DNA from: an uncultured Eubacteriales bacterium
GTDB taxonomy: Bacteria; Bacillota; Clostridia; Oscillospirales; CAG-272
DNA length: 64,000 nucleotides
Assembly: GCA_900545935.1 (NCBI GenBank)
Contig: URAP01000004.1
Span: 1 to 64,000, forward strand
Direction of reading: 5' to 3'
The position numbers and the translations under genes were made by a program. The notes under the pieces are model-generated. The model saw only the letters and a list, made by a program, of their open reading frames with translations, ran no database searches and was not told the DNA's origin. Shown in pieces: positions 15,734 through 23,823 of this stretch (the first letter of the stretch is position 1; each line of letters starts with the position of its first letter).

Positions 15734-16585
15734 ATGCTTGATGATAAAGGCTTATTTCCATTTTTAACCCGTAATATTATGCGCAAGTGCCGAAATAGCA
15801 CCGAAATGACGCGGCTTGCGTCGATGTCTGCAAATAGCTCTGCCGGAGTTGTGCGCCGCACGGCGATGCTGCTGCCGATGGCACTGCTGCTATCCTTGCT
15901 CGGCTGCGGAGCATCGCCGAAACGCGAGATCGGGTGGCAGGAGTATCCGTTTACACTAAAGGCGGAGGCACAGTGCCGCGAGCGCTTCGGCGAAAACGGC
16001 GCGGATATACGGCTCACAGCCACTGCACCGGGGGAGGGCGAGCTGGAATTTCTTGCGCCCGATTCGCTTAAGGGACTTTGCGTTTCGGTGCATGACGGAG
16101 AGGGCGAGCTCCGTCTCGGCGAGCTATGTTCGCCGCTGTGCGGCAGCGTTCTCGACGATGCTTTGGCGCTGTTCTCCCTGACGGCGCTCGACACATCGCG
16201 TATGACGGACATCAGCCTTGAGGACGGAGCGGGCAGTGTTAATGTGGCGCAGATAACACTCTGTCTGCCGACCGACGACGATGCGGAGACTGACAACGAT
16301 GGGCAGATATCCGAGCGCACCGGCGGCAGGAGCAAGAATGATGCGGATAGCTCGAATGACGGCGCAGAAACGGTAGGGATTCTGACGGTTCGTATAGATT
16401 CCGAAACGGGTAATCCGCTTGAGATGCAGGCGGACTTTATCTCAGGTGAGGCTCTGCGGCTGCGCATATATGATTATTCGGTTGGAGATGGCGCGGGCGG
16501 ATCGGGATCGGTTGTAAGCGCTCCGCCCGATCCTGCCGACGGTGCGGCTGATAAATCTGCCGATGATGCGGCGAACGAACCGTAA
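15734..16585 (+). CDS. Putative lipoprotein of unknown function
   Basis: 283 residues if translated from 15734. A hydrophobic stretch ending in the lipobox L-L-G-C lies near residue 57, which makes the n-region unusually long; a shorter product from a later start (for example near 15824 or 15863) is possible. The mature part is not recognised. It carries a long acidic, low-complexity linker (about 178-210) and a Gly/Ala/Asp-rich tail. The first ATG has a perfect GGGGAGGG at good spacing, but that sequence belongs to the preceding terminator. It is convergent with ftsZ. Confidence 0.7.
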   Translation: MLDDKGLFPFLTRNIMRKCRNSTEMTRLASMSANSSAGVVRRTAMLLPMALLLSLLGCGASPKREIGWQEYPFTLKAEAQCRERFGENGADIRLTATAPGEGELEFLAPDSLKGLCVSVHDGEGELRLGELCSPLCGSVLDDALALFSLTALDTSRMTDISLEDGAGSVNVAQITLCLPTDDDAETDNDGQISERTGGRSKNDADSSNDGAETVGILTVRIDSETGNPLEMQADFISGEALRLRIYDYSVGDGAGGSGSVVSAPPDPADGAADKSADDAANEP

Positions 16586-16829
16586 GGCGGCTTTTCGGAC
16601 GCAGATGCGGGCGGCATGACCGATTGACGAGCGTACTGATAGATATCGATAGAATTACGAACGGTATAAATTATATACCGGCAGACAGGTATTATCAAAG
16701 GCTATCGTTATATCGTACGGCACAGTCATATGCCTAAATTATACGTAGCTCTATGCAGCTGTCGGAGTTATCTATGTCCCACACGCTATCGGTACGGTAA
16801 TAAACAGACGATTTTTTTGATCCTGAATA
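16586..16829. other. Intergenic region between lipoprotein gene and ftsZ
   Basis: About 330 bp without a gene in total; the right part is the ftsZ terminator. I see no supportable feature in the left part. Confidence 0.5.
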
Positions 16830-16866
16830 TAAAAAAACTCCGATGCACGGTATGCGCATCGGAGAA
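16830..16866 (-). terminator. Terminator after ftsZ
   Basis: On the minus strand, a CTCCGATGC / GCATCGGAG stem followed by T7. Confidence 0.9.
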
Positions 16867-16917
16867 TGTATTTATTTTTGAGTCTCAAAGCAAGGCGTCA
16901 AAGAGAAGTGACCGCAC

Positions 16918-18051
16918 TCAGCGCTGCTGACCTCTTGACTTCTTCAGAATGTTGATGATATCGCCGAAGTCTTCCTCGGAGATGCCGTCATCCTTCTTAA
17001 CATCGCTCTCCTCATCGTCGGCTTCAACCGGAGCAGAAGCGGGAGCTGCTGCGGAGGGCTTGCTTACGGGACGAGCGGCGGTAGTTCCGCCGTCGACCGA
17101 ATCAAAGCCGGTAGCAATGACTGTGAGGTTCATAGCGTCCTCGAGCGAAGCGTCGAAGGTAGTACCCCAGATGACCATTGCGTCGGGTGCTGCCTCCTCC
17201 TCGACCATCGAGGAAGCGATCTCGCACTCGTCGAGTCCGATATCGGGGGAAGCGGTGACATTGATAAGAATGCCCTTTGCGCCCTTGATGGAGGTCTCGA
17301 GCAGCGGGCTGGAGATAGCCATCTTAGCTGCCTCGGTAGCCTTGTCCTTACCGGTCGCAAAGCCTACGCCCATGTGTGCGCAGCCGGCGTCCTTCATTAT
17401 TGCGGTAACATCGGCAAAGTCGAGGTTGACAAAGCCGGGGTTGTTGATAAGATCGCTGATAGCCTGTGCGCCGCGGCGGAGAACATCGTCTGCCTCGGCA
17501 AAGGCGTTTGCAAGAGTGATCCTTGTCTCGGATATCTGCTTCAGACGCTCGTTCGGGATAACGACGAGCGAGTCGACGTTTTCGCGCATTTCTGTGATTC
17601 CGCGCTCTGCGGACTCCATGCGGCGGCGACCCTCGAAAGCGAAAGGCTTTGTAACTATACCGATGGTGAGTATTCCGAGATCCTTAGCAGCCTTTGCGAC
17701 TACGGGAGCAGCGCCTGTTCCGGTACCGCCGCCCATTCCTGCGGTGATAAAGACCATATCAGCACCCTTGAGTGCGTTGGTGATCTCCTCGAGATTTTCC
17801 TCGGCAGCCTTAGCGCCGACGGTAGGATCGGCGCCTGCGCCGTGACCCTTGGTGATCTTTTCGCCGATCGGGATCTTTACCTCTGCACTCGACTGGAGCA
17901 GAGCCTGCTTATCAGTGTTAACGACGATGAATTCAACGCCGCGGATATTCGTTGCTATCATACGGTTAACGGCGTTGTTTCCTCCGCCGCCTACACCTAT
18001 TATCTTTATTACTACACCGCTTTCGTAGCTGTCTTCGAGTTCAAATGGCAT
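16918..18051 (-). CDS. ftsZ: Cell division protein FtsZ
   Basis: 377 residues. The tubulin-type GTP site is intact: GVGGGGNNAVNRM, the GGGTGTGAAP signature and the NLDFADV T7-loop region. An Ala/Pro/Asp-rich linker leads to the C-terminal peptide DFGDIINILKKSRGQQR, the docking site for FtsA/SepF-type partners. GGAGGAAAG precedes the ATG. FtsZ polymerises into the division ring. It lies downstream of divIB with a 355-bp gap, and no ftsA lies between them. Confidence 0.98.
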   Translation of the reverse strand: MPFELEDSYESGVVIKIIGVGGGGNNAVNRMIATNIRGVEFIVVNTDKQALLQSSAEVKIPIGEKITKGHGAGADPTVGAKAAEENLEEITNALKGADMVFITAGMGGGTGTGAAPVVAKAAKDLGILTIGIVTKPFAFEGRRRMESAERGITEMRENVDSLVVIPNERLKQISETRITLANAFAEADDVLRRGAQAISDLINNPGFVNLDFADVTAIMKDAGCAHMGVGFATGKDKATEAAKMAISSPLLETSIKGAKGILINVTASPDIGLDECEIASSMVEEEAAPDAMVIWGTTFDASLEDAMNLTVIATGFDSVDGGTTAARPVSKPSAAAPASAPVEADDEESDVKKDDGISEEDFGDIINILKKSRGQQR

Positions 18052-18406
18052 TTTTCTTTCCTCCGTTAATTTATGTAATTTATGATTCGTGAGTAAATCG
18101 ATTTTTCTGTTTCAGTGAGCTGCTTTTCCGATGCGTCTCTTTGCACCGTGAAAACCGCGATCTTTTCTCATCGGGCAATGCATTCCGCAATGCTCGCGCG
18201 TCCCGCCTGTTATTTATAAGGTATAAGGGCGACTGTGTCGCCGTGCGGGAATGGGATAAAGTACGTCTCTGCATCTGTGATTATTTTGCCGAGCAGAGTA
18301 TACAATCTGCCTATATACAATAATAATATAGGTTTTTATGTTGTTTTTCAATGGTTTCAAAAATAATTTATTGTGAGTTAATAATAAATTTACATCTGCG
18401 CGCCGT
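18052..18406 (-). other. Intergenic leader region of ftsZ
   Basis: A 355-bp gap between divIB and ftsZ. It includes an AT-rich part near 18310-18380 with a small palindrome (CCTATAT / ATATAGG, 18310-18332) and several weak minus-strand -10-like TATATT/TATTAT hexamers. A dedicated ftsZ promoter is likely but I cannot place it firmly. Confidence 0.4.
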
Positions 18407-19264
18407 CTATGCAGGCTCAAGCTCACTCTGCTCGATGTAAAAAGCCGCGCCGCTATCGACGTTGATTATCCCGCGCCCGCTGCTGCCGAGGTCTGCGATG
18501 ATAGCGGAGGCGTAGGTCAGCTTGGCCTCGAGGTTGTCCGTATCGCCTACGACGATGCGGTATCTGTCGTCATAGATGAAGAATACACCGAATTTGTCCG
18601 AGCAGTCGATAAGCGAGATGTATTTTGTCATCGTGCAGTCGGCAAATATCTGCAGCGTTCGGAGCGCATAGTGATAGCTGCCGTCGCTCTTAAAGCCGAG
18701 CTGCTGTCCGACGATTGCGCGGCGTATGCCGGAAAGGCGTATGCGCAGCAGGTCGGGATGACGGTTCTGCATCAGATCCTCGTCCGAGATTATCTCGAGC
18801 ACACGCAGCGAGTCGGAGAGGATGTAGTATTCACCGTCGAGTGTGAAATAATATGCCGCCTTTTGCTCGGTCACGGCAAGCTCTATGACCGACGGCGACG
18901 GATGCCGCACAGAAACGGAGCTGATGTACGGAAAGCTCTTCGTTATTTCCTTTTCGACCGTCGCGCGGCTGACCGAATACGAATTCTGTCCGGTCTTGAT
19001 GCCGGAGGCATCGACTATTCGCCAGTCATCGTACATTGAGAGCCCGGACACATTTACATGCTTAACTCTGAAAAATACTGCGAACAGCACGACCGCGAGT
19101 GCAATGCAGAAACCGGAGAGCAGCGCGATATATATTGCCGTTTTTCGCCCGAGACGGCGGCGCGACTTGCCGACAGCGCGCTCAAATGCACCGCGGGAGA
19201 GCAGCTCTATCTCGGCGGTCTTTTCCGCATCGGTGAGTCGTTTTTCGTTTTGTTCCTCTGACAA
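18407..19264 (-). CDS. divIB: Cell division protein DivIB/FtsQ
   Basis: 285 residues: a cytoplasmic N-terminus of about 42 residues, one transmembrane helix (about 43-66), then a POTRA/FtsQ-type domain opening VKHVNVSGLSMY with a YISSVSVRHPSPSVIELAVTEQ segment. The start is a TTG at 19264 supported by AGGAG eight bases upstream; no in-frame ATG fits. It is a divisome scaffold acting with FtsL and DivIC at the septum. It is upstream of ftsZ in the same orientation. Confidence 0.9.
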   Translation of the reverse strand: MSEEQNEKRLTDAEKTAEIELLSRGAFERAVGKSRRRLGRKTAIYIALLSGFCIALAVVLFAVFFRVKHVNVSGLSMYDDWRIVDASGIKTGQNSYSVSRATVEKEITKSFPYISSVSVRHPSPSVIELAVTEQKAAYYFTLDGEYYILSDSLRVLEIISDEDLMQNRHPDLLRIRLSGIRRAIVGQQLGFKSDGSYHYALRTLQIFADCTMTKYISLIDCSDKFGVFFIYDDRYRIVVGDTDNLEAKLTYASAIIADLGSSGRGIINVDSGAAFYIEQSELEPA

Positions 19265-19647
19265 GCTCTCATCTCCTCTCGGCAGTAATTCGGCGTTCGC
19301 TGCCGTTTTGCCGTGCTGCCGCAGTATACGGATGCACGCTTACTCTTGTAATTATAACACGTATTTACGGTTTTATCAATAGTATCTCGCAACAGAGTCT
19401 CCGCCGCGCGAAAATTTACATTTGACATCCGAGTGAAATCGCCGATTCGAGCCTCATGTGCTCGACCGTTAAGAAGATCCCGCGATCAAATTGCCTCCGA
19501 TGGATTTTCGGAACTTGGTTTTGATTTTGCGTATGCGATGTATTATTACAATAGATGTGTTGCGCCGAGAAAAAAGAATGGCAATTGAGAGCCGATTAAA
19601 AGGAATGGCGGCTTACACAAGCAAGCCGCCGAAAAATCCAACCGGGA
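19265..19647. other. Intergenic region between divIB and the 39-residue peptide gene
   Basis: No supportable longer gene. It contains the left copy of a 17-bp direct repeat (19519-19535) and a GGCGGCTT / AAGCCGCC hairpin near 19610-19633, probably the 3' end of the peptide gene transcript. Confidence 0.45.
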
Positions 19648-19767
19648 TTAAAGATCGGGAAGTTCAATAGGTGCTCTGTTATCGCTGGTAGTAACCGTCT
19701 CGCCGCTCATTTCGATAAACAGCTCCTCTGCGAAGAGAACGACCTCTGCTTCAGGACGTACAAACAT
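19648..19767 (-). CDS. 39-residue acidic peptide of unknown function
   Basis: Short gene with AAAGGAG well spaced before the ATG at 19767. The product starts MFVRPEAEVVLFAEELFIEM and continues into a Ser/Thr-rich, hydrophilic end (SGETVTTSDN). It resembles short Clostridia proteins of the form M-x-x-x-P-E/M-x-E-V-hydrophobic-x-x-E-D/E...TSG, which are widespread and uncharacterised. A GC-rich hairpin follows the stop. No maturation enzyme, transporter or immunity gene lies beside it, so a RiPP precursor is only speculation. Confidence 0.6.
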   Translation of the reverse strand: MFVRPEAEVVLFAEELFIEMSGETVTTSDNRAPIELPDL

Positions 19768-19943
19768 ATCATTATCTCCTTTCTGAAAACAATAGATATT
19801 CGATCGATCTGGAAACCAAACATGTATTGTCCCACACCACAGGACACACATACACAATGGAAGCATAGCACAATGTTTGTGATTTGTCAAGCCCGGAGCA
19901 CAAAAAACAAGATCACGGATTTTGATTTTGCGTATGTGAAACA

Positions 19944-19972
19944 TTGACACGGGCGACTATATATGATAAAAT
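19944..19972 (+). promoter_or_regulatory. Promoter of the TerB/BrxD-like pair
   Basis: TTGACA 19944-19949, 17-bp spacer, TAAAAT 19967-19972 with an extended -10 TG at 19964-19965. Confidence 0.8.
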
Positions 19973-20032
19973 ATTATGATTTAAATTCGGCCTTGATTTT
20001 GATCGATATCGGCACCGGAAGGAGGGAGAGCA

Positions 20033-22387
20033 ATGCCGGATAAAAGGTATGACGGACACAGTAAAAAAATTGTCGATGAATTCGGCAATGAATATGCCAA
20101 CGGATTCGGCGCGGGAGCAGATGGGCATTTCGGCTCGGACGACGGTGCCGTCGCCAATTCATTCTCCGGCAGCTTCGACGATGATGTTTTTGAGGCATTG
20201 CCCCCGATACCGAAAAAATATTTGCGCGAGTTTTCACCCGATACCGAGACTCCGCTAATTGAGATAGGTAAGGATGACAGGATAATTGATCCTGTTTCGG
20301 TACAGGGCAGCGGCGAGCGCTCAAGGGATAGGCTGAGTGATGGTATACCTCCATCGAATATGCTGACGTACGGCGGGCATGACGCCTCGGATGATACTCC
20401 GGAGGCGCGGAAGGATCACGAAAAGGACAGGATGTCTGCACGGTGTGAGGATACCGACGGTAATACCGATAAGCGCGGCTCGAGCCTTGTAAATGTGCCG
20501 ATAGAGCACGACGGAGGGGAGACGTCGGCGAATGAAGATGATTCGATATCCGACACGACGGATAGTAGAAGTGACCCCGGTATCGGAGACGTACTGCCGC
20601 AGAGCGGCGGAAAGGGCGGATGGCGCGGCATAGCACCCGCTCCCGTACCGGCGGCAGGTCAGCGGCAGCGCAGTGCCGCAGACGAAGAGATATCCGAGCT
20701 GTTTGCACGGCTGCGCAGCAGAAGCGGCTCCGGACAGCATAGGGAAAACGATACCGACTTTTCGATAGCGGTGCCGCGCAGCAGCTCGTTCCGTGATACC
20801 GGACTTATCCGCTCATATGAGCCGAGGCATCCGTTTCTGCGTCATGTGGATATACTGACGTGGCCGTCGAGCTACACGTTTTATGAGCGTTTCCGTGCCG
20901 ACGCAGTCTCCTTTTTCTCACGAGAGGGGCGGGAGGTACCGTACGCGGAATTTGTCTCATATGTGCCGCAGTATTCGATGATGACCGGTGCACAGCTTTC
21001 ATATTATTTTTACTGGCGCAGCTGCATGCGTGCGGGCAGGCTGATAAAGGCATCGCGCAGCTATGTGCTGCTGTTCATCTATGAGGTGATAAATCTGCCC
21101 GACCTTATCGCACCTACCGACGGTGTACGGCAGCTCTGCCGCGTTATAACCGGCTATGCCGAAACGGTCATCGGAGTACGTAATTCGGTCATACCGTGGC
21201 TGCGCGACTACTGCCTTATTCACGGCGTATCGCTGCCGGAGGAATATATGCGCGATATCGCGGCGATAGCAGGGAGATATACGGCGCTGCCGGAGTTTTT
21301 CGTCTGTTATAATGCCGAAACGGGAAAAGCCGATCCGCTGTCGCTCGCCTCGGTGCTTTCGCACTATTCGTGGCAGGAGAGCAAGTATATGACGGCTGCG
21401 GCGCGCAGCTGCTACGAGCGTCATATGCCCGCAGCGATAGCGGCGGCGATGGCTGCTATGGGAACCGGGACGATAACCGACGGCATCCCGCAGCGTTATA
21501 TCGCCGAGTCGTACAGCGGAGCCGTCTGCTCCTCGGAGGTGAAATGCCGCTTGCGTATAGACTATATCCGCGCGTCTGACTGTGCGGATGCCGAGGCTGT
21601 CACGGTGGCGGTCAAGTATGCGGAAAACCAGGTGCGCAGACTGCTCGGAATAAAGTCGCGGTTTAAGATATCGGCGCTGCCGAGCGGTATGCGCGATGCG
21701 ATAGATCTATACTTTGAGCCGGTCTTTGCACGAGAGGAGAGCATGCGTCGAACGATGCTCAGAAAAGCATCCGCACCGCCCGAGGTCGCCCCGGAGTATG
21801 AGCATTTTTATGCGCCCGAGAGCAGCGGAATGTCATTCGATCGGGCTTTGGAGATCGAACGTCGATCGTGGCGAATGACAGAGCGGCTCGAGGAGGCATT
21901 CTCGGAGGATGCGGAGGCATCCGCGCATACGGGAAAAACCGATGCGGATAATGCAGATGAGCGCGATACGGCTGTATCCGGTATGATGGATGATGCGGCG
22001 TCGAATGCCGACTATATGGAGAATGCCGGCAGTGCAGTCGATGCAGCTCACGAGGCGGAGAATAACGGTGCGTCGGCGGCTTTGGCTCACGGAACGGCGG
22101 CTCACGGAACGGATAAGCTTGGTGTATCAGGCAGAAAGGCTTCGAGCAGTCCGGAGATAGCCGGGCTGAGATTGCTGCTTAACGGAGACAGTGCGGGCTT
22201 TGAGCTCTGCGCATGCGCCGCTGCGCTGCTGCCCGAGGCGCTGTGCGACCGTATAAACGAGCTTTTGTACGACGATGTCGGAGATTCGACGGCGGAGCAT
22301 ACCGCAGCCGGATATTCGATCATAGAGGATTACAGAGACGAAGCGGAGGAGTATCTCCGCAGATATGATTCTGGGGAGGTATGCTGA
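20033..22387 (+). CDS. TerB N-terminal/C-terminal domain protein
   Basis: 784 residues. The first ~250 are acidic, low complexity and probably disordered. Residues about 275-450 match my memory of the TerB_N domain (the block FVSYVPQYSMMT followed by YYFYWR, then YVLLFIYEVINL). Residues about 505-570 (RRLLGIKSRFKISALP) and the last ~75 (INELLYDDVGDS, IIEDY, EEYL) fit the TerB_C part. A second disordered acidic stretch lies at about 625-705. The ATG has GGAGGGAGAG upstream. The gene is followed without any gap by an ATPase gene. Function unknown; TerB-type proteins are linked to stress and phage-defence modules. Confidence 0.7.
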   Translation: MPDKRYDGHSKKIVDEFGNEYANGFGAGADGHFGSDDGAVANSFSGSFDDDVFEALPPIPKKYLREFSPDTETPLIEIGKDDRIIDPVSVQGSGERSRDRLSDGIPPSNMLTYGGHDASDDTPEARKDHEKDRMSARCEDTDGNTDKRGSSLVNVPIEHDGGETSANEDDSISDTTDSRSDPGIGDVLPQSGGKGGWRGIAPAPVPAAGQRQRSAADEEISELFARLRSRSGSGQHRENDTDFSIAVPRSSSFRDTGLIRSYEPRHPFLRHVDILTWPSSYTFYERFRADAVSFFSREGREVPYAEFVSYVPQYSMMTGAQLSYYFYWRSCMRAGRLIKASRSYVLLFIYEVINLPDLIAPTDGVRQLCRVITGYAETVIGVRNSVIPWLRDYCLIHGVSLPEEYMRDIAAIAGRYTALPEFFVCYNAETGKADPLSLASVLSHYSWQESKYMTAAARSCYERHMPAAIAAAMAAMGTGTITDGIPQRYIAESYSGAVCSSEVKCRLRIDYIRASDCADAEAVTVAVKYAENQVRRLLGIKSRFKISALPSGMRDAIDLYFEPVFAREESMRRTMLRKASAPPEVAPEYEHFYAPESSGMSFDRALEIERRSWRMTERLEEAFSEDAEASAHTGKTDADNADERDTAVSGMMDDAASNADYMENAGSAVDAAHEAENNGASAALAHGTAAHGTDKLGVSGRKASSSPEIAGLRLLLNGDSAGFELCACAAALLPEALCDRINELLYDDVGDSTAEHTAAGYSIIEDYRDEAEEYLRRYDSGEVC

Positions 22388-23761
22388 ATGGCGGTTGAAA
22401 ATAAGCGTGAGCGTGTGCCGAAGCGGGTGCTTTCGGCGCTTGTCAGCTCGGTAGCCGCAGGAGTCGTTCCGAGAGTCGGCGCGCCCTATATAGCCATCGG
22501 AAGGGCAGATGAGCTTGAGGCGCTGCTCTCCGATCTCGAAACTATAAGTGAGGGCGGCTCGGCTATGCGCTTTATCATAGGCAGATACGGAAGCGGAAAG
22601 AGCTTTCTCATGCAGCTGCTGCGCGGGTATGCCTGCGAGCGCGGCTTTGTTACGGCGGATGCCGACCTCTCGCCCGAGCGCAGAATATGCGGCGGCGCGG
22701 GCACCGGTATTGCAACCTACCGTGAATTGATAAAGAACCTCGCATGCAAGACCTCGCCGGACGGCGGTGCGCTGCCGGTAATGATCGCGCGTTGGCTTTC
22801 CGATGTTCAGAGTGCGCTCGTTGCGGACGGCTATGCATACGGCAGCGAGGATTTCTCGGAGGAGATGTCGCGTAGAATACTCACTACATCGCGCGAGCTT
22901 CAGGGATATGTCGGCGGCTTTGATTTTTCCGCCGTAATAATGACCTATTACCGTGCCGTTCAGAACGGCGACGACGATATGCAGAGCCGCTGCATGAAGT
23001 GGCTGCGCGGAGAATACCGCACAAAGACCGAGGCTAAGCGCGAGCTGCCGATCGGCGATATTATCGGCGACGATAATTGGCAGGACATGATAAAGCTGCT
23101 CGCGGTCTTTGCGCGAAAGACGGGCTATCGCGGACTTGTCGTGTTCATCGACGAATGCGTAAATCTGTATAAGATACCGAACCGCATCTCGCGCGAGAAT
23201 AACTACGAAAAGCTGCTCTCGCTCTTCAACGACACCATGCAGGGGCGCTCGGAGGGGCTCGGGTGGATATTCGGCGGAACGCCGCAGTTTCTCGAGGACC
23301 CGCGCCGAGGGCTGTTCTCATATGAGGCGCTGCGCAGCAGACTGTGCGACAGCCGCTACGATTCGCCAGAGTATAAGAATCTGCTCAGTCCCGTTATCAG
23401 GCTGCGCCGTCTATCGGATAACGAGCTGCTCGCACTGCTTGCCCGCATGACCGAGCTGCATGCGCAGTACTACGGGTGGGAGCCGCCGGTAACGCCGGAA
23501 AATATCGAGAGCTTTCTCTCCCGCTGTCTCGAGCGTGCGGGCGCGGACACGCTGCTTACCCCTCGCGAGCTTCTGCGCGATTATATGGCGGTGCTCGGCA
23601 TACTGATGCAGAATCCCGATGCGACCTTTGACGGCGTTGTAGGCTCATCCGGCGTTGCACTCGGCGCGCCTGCCGAGCCGTCTGCGGAAGCCGACGGCGA
23701 AAAAATACAAAAATCCGTACGTTCCGGCGCAGAAATTACGGCGGAAGATATTGACCTTTGA
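22388..23761 (+). CDS. BREX-type (BrxC/BrxD-like, former DUF2791) ATP-binding protein
   Basis: 457-residue P-loop ATPase. Walker A is GRYGSGKS (65-72) and Walker B is VVFIDECVNLYK near residue 255, followed by a GWIFGGTPQFLEDPRRGL sensor-like segment and a C-terminal helical part (LTPRELLRDYMAVL). This pattern resembles BREX ATP-binding proteins BrxD/BrxC. The ATG directly abuts the upstream TGA, with GGGAGG inside the end of the TerB gene, so the two are translationally coupled. No helicase, methyltransferase or other BREX component is nearby. The alaS promoter lies inside the last codons. Confidence 0.7.
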   Translation: MAVENKRERVPKRVLSALVSSVAAGVVPRVGAPYIAIGRADELEALLSDLETISEGGSAMRFIIGRYGSGKSFLMQLLRGYACERGFVTADADLSPERRICGGAGTGIATYRELIKNLACKTSPDGGALPVMIARWLSDVQSALVADGYAYGSEDFSEEMSRRILTTSRELQGYVGGFDFSAVIMTYYRAVQNGDDDMQSRCMKWLRGEYRTKTEAKRELPIGDIIGDDNWQDMIKLLAVFARKTGYRGLVVFIDECVNLYKIPNRISRENNYEKLLSLFNDTMQGRSEGLGWIFGGTPQFLEDPRRGLFSYEALRSRLCDSRYDSPEYKNLLSPVIRLRRLSDNELLALLARMTELHAQYYGWEPPVTPENIESFLSRCLERAGADTLLTPRELLRDYMAVLGILMQNPDATFDGVVGSSGVALGAPAEPSAEADGEKIQKSVRSGAEITAEDIDL

Positions 23762-23779
23762 GCCGGAATATTTTATAAT
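23751..23779 (+). promoter_or_regulatory. Promoter of alaS
   Basis: TTGACC 23751-23756, 17-bp spacer, TATAAT 23774-23779. The -35 element overlaps the last codons of the preceding ATPase gene. Confidence 0.8.
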
Positions 23780-23823
23780 ATACAGTAATGCCGCCGTGCG
23801 CGGCTGAGAAAGGATATCAGACC

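Noticed and set aside
16949..17845. 298-codon plus-strand reading frame opposite ftsZ
   Set aside because: Shadow of the real ftsZ frame: low-complexity Ser/Ala/Pro composition, no ribosome-binding site, no recognisable domain.
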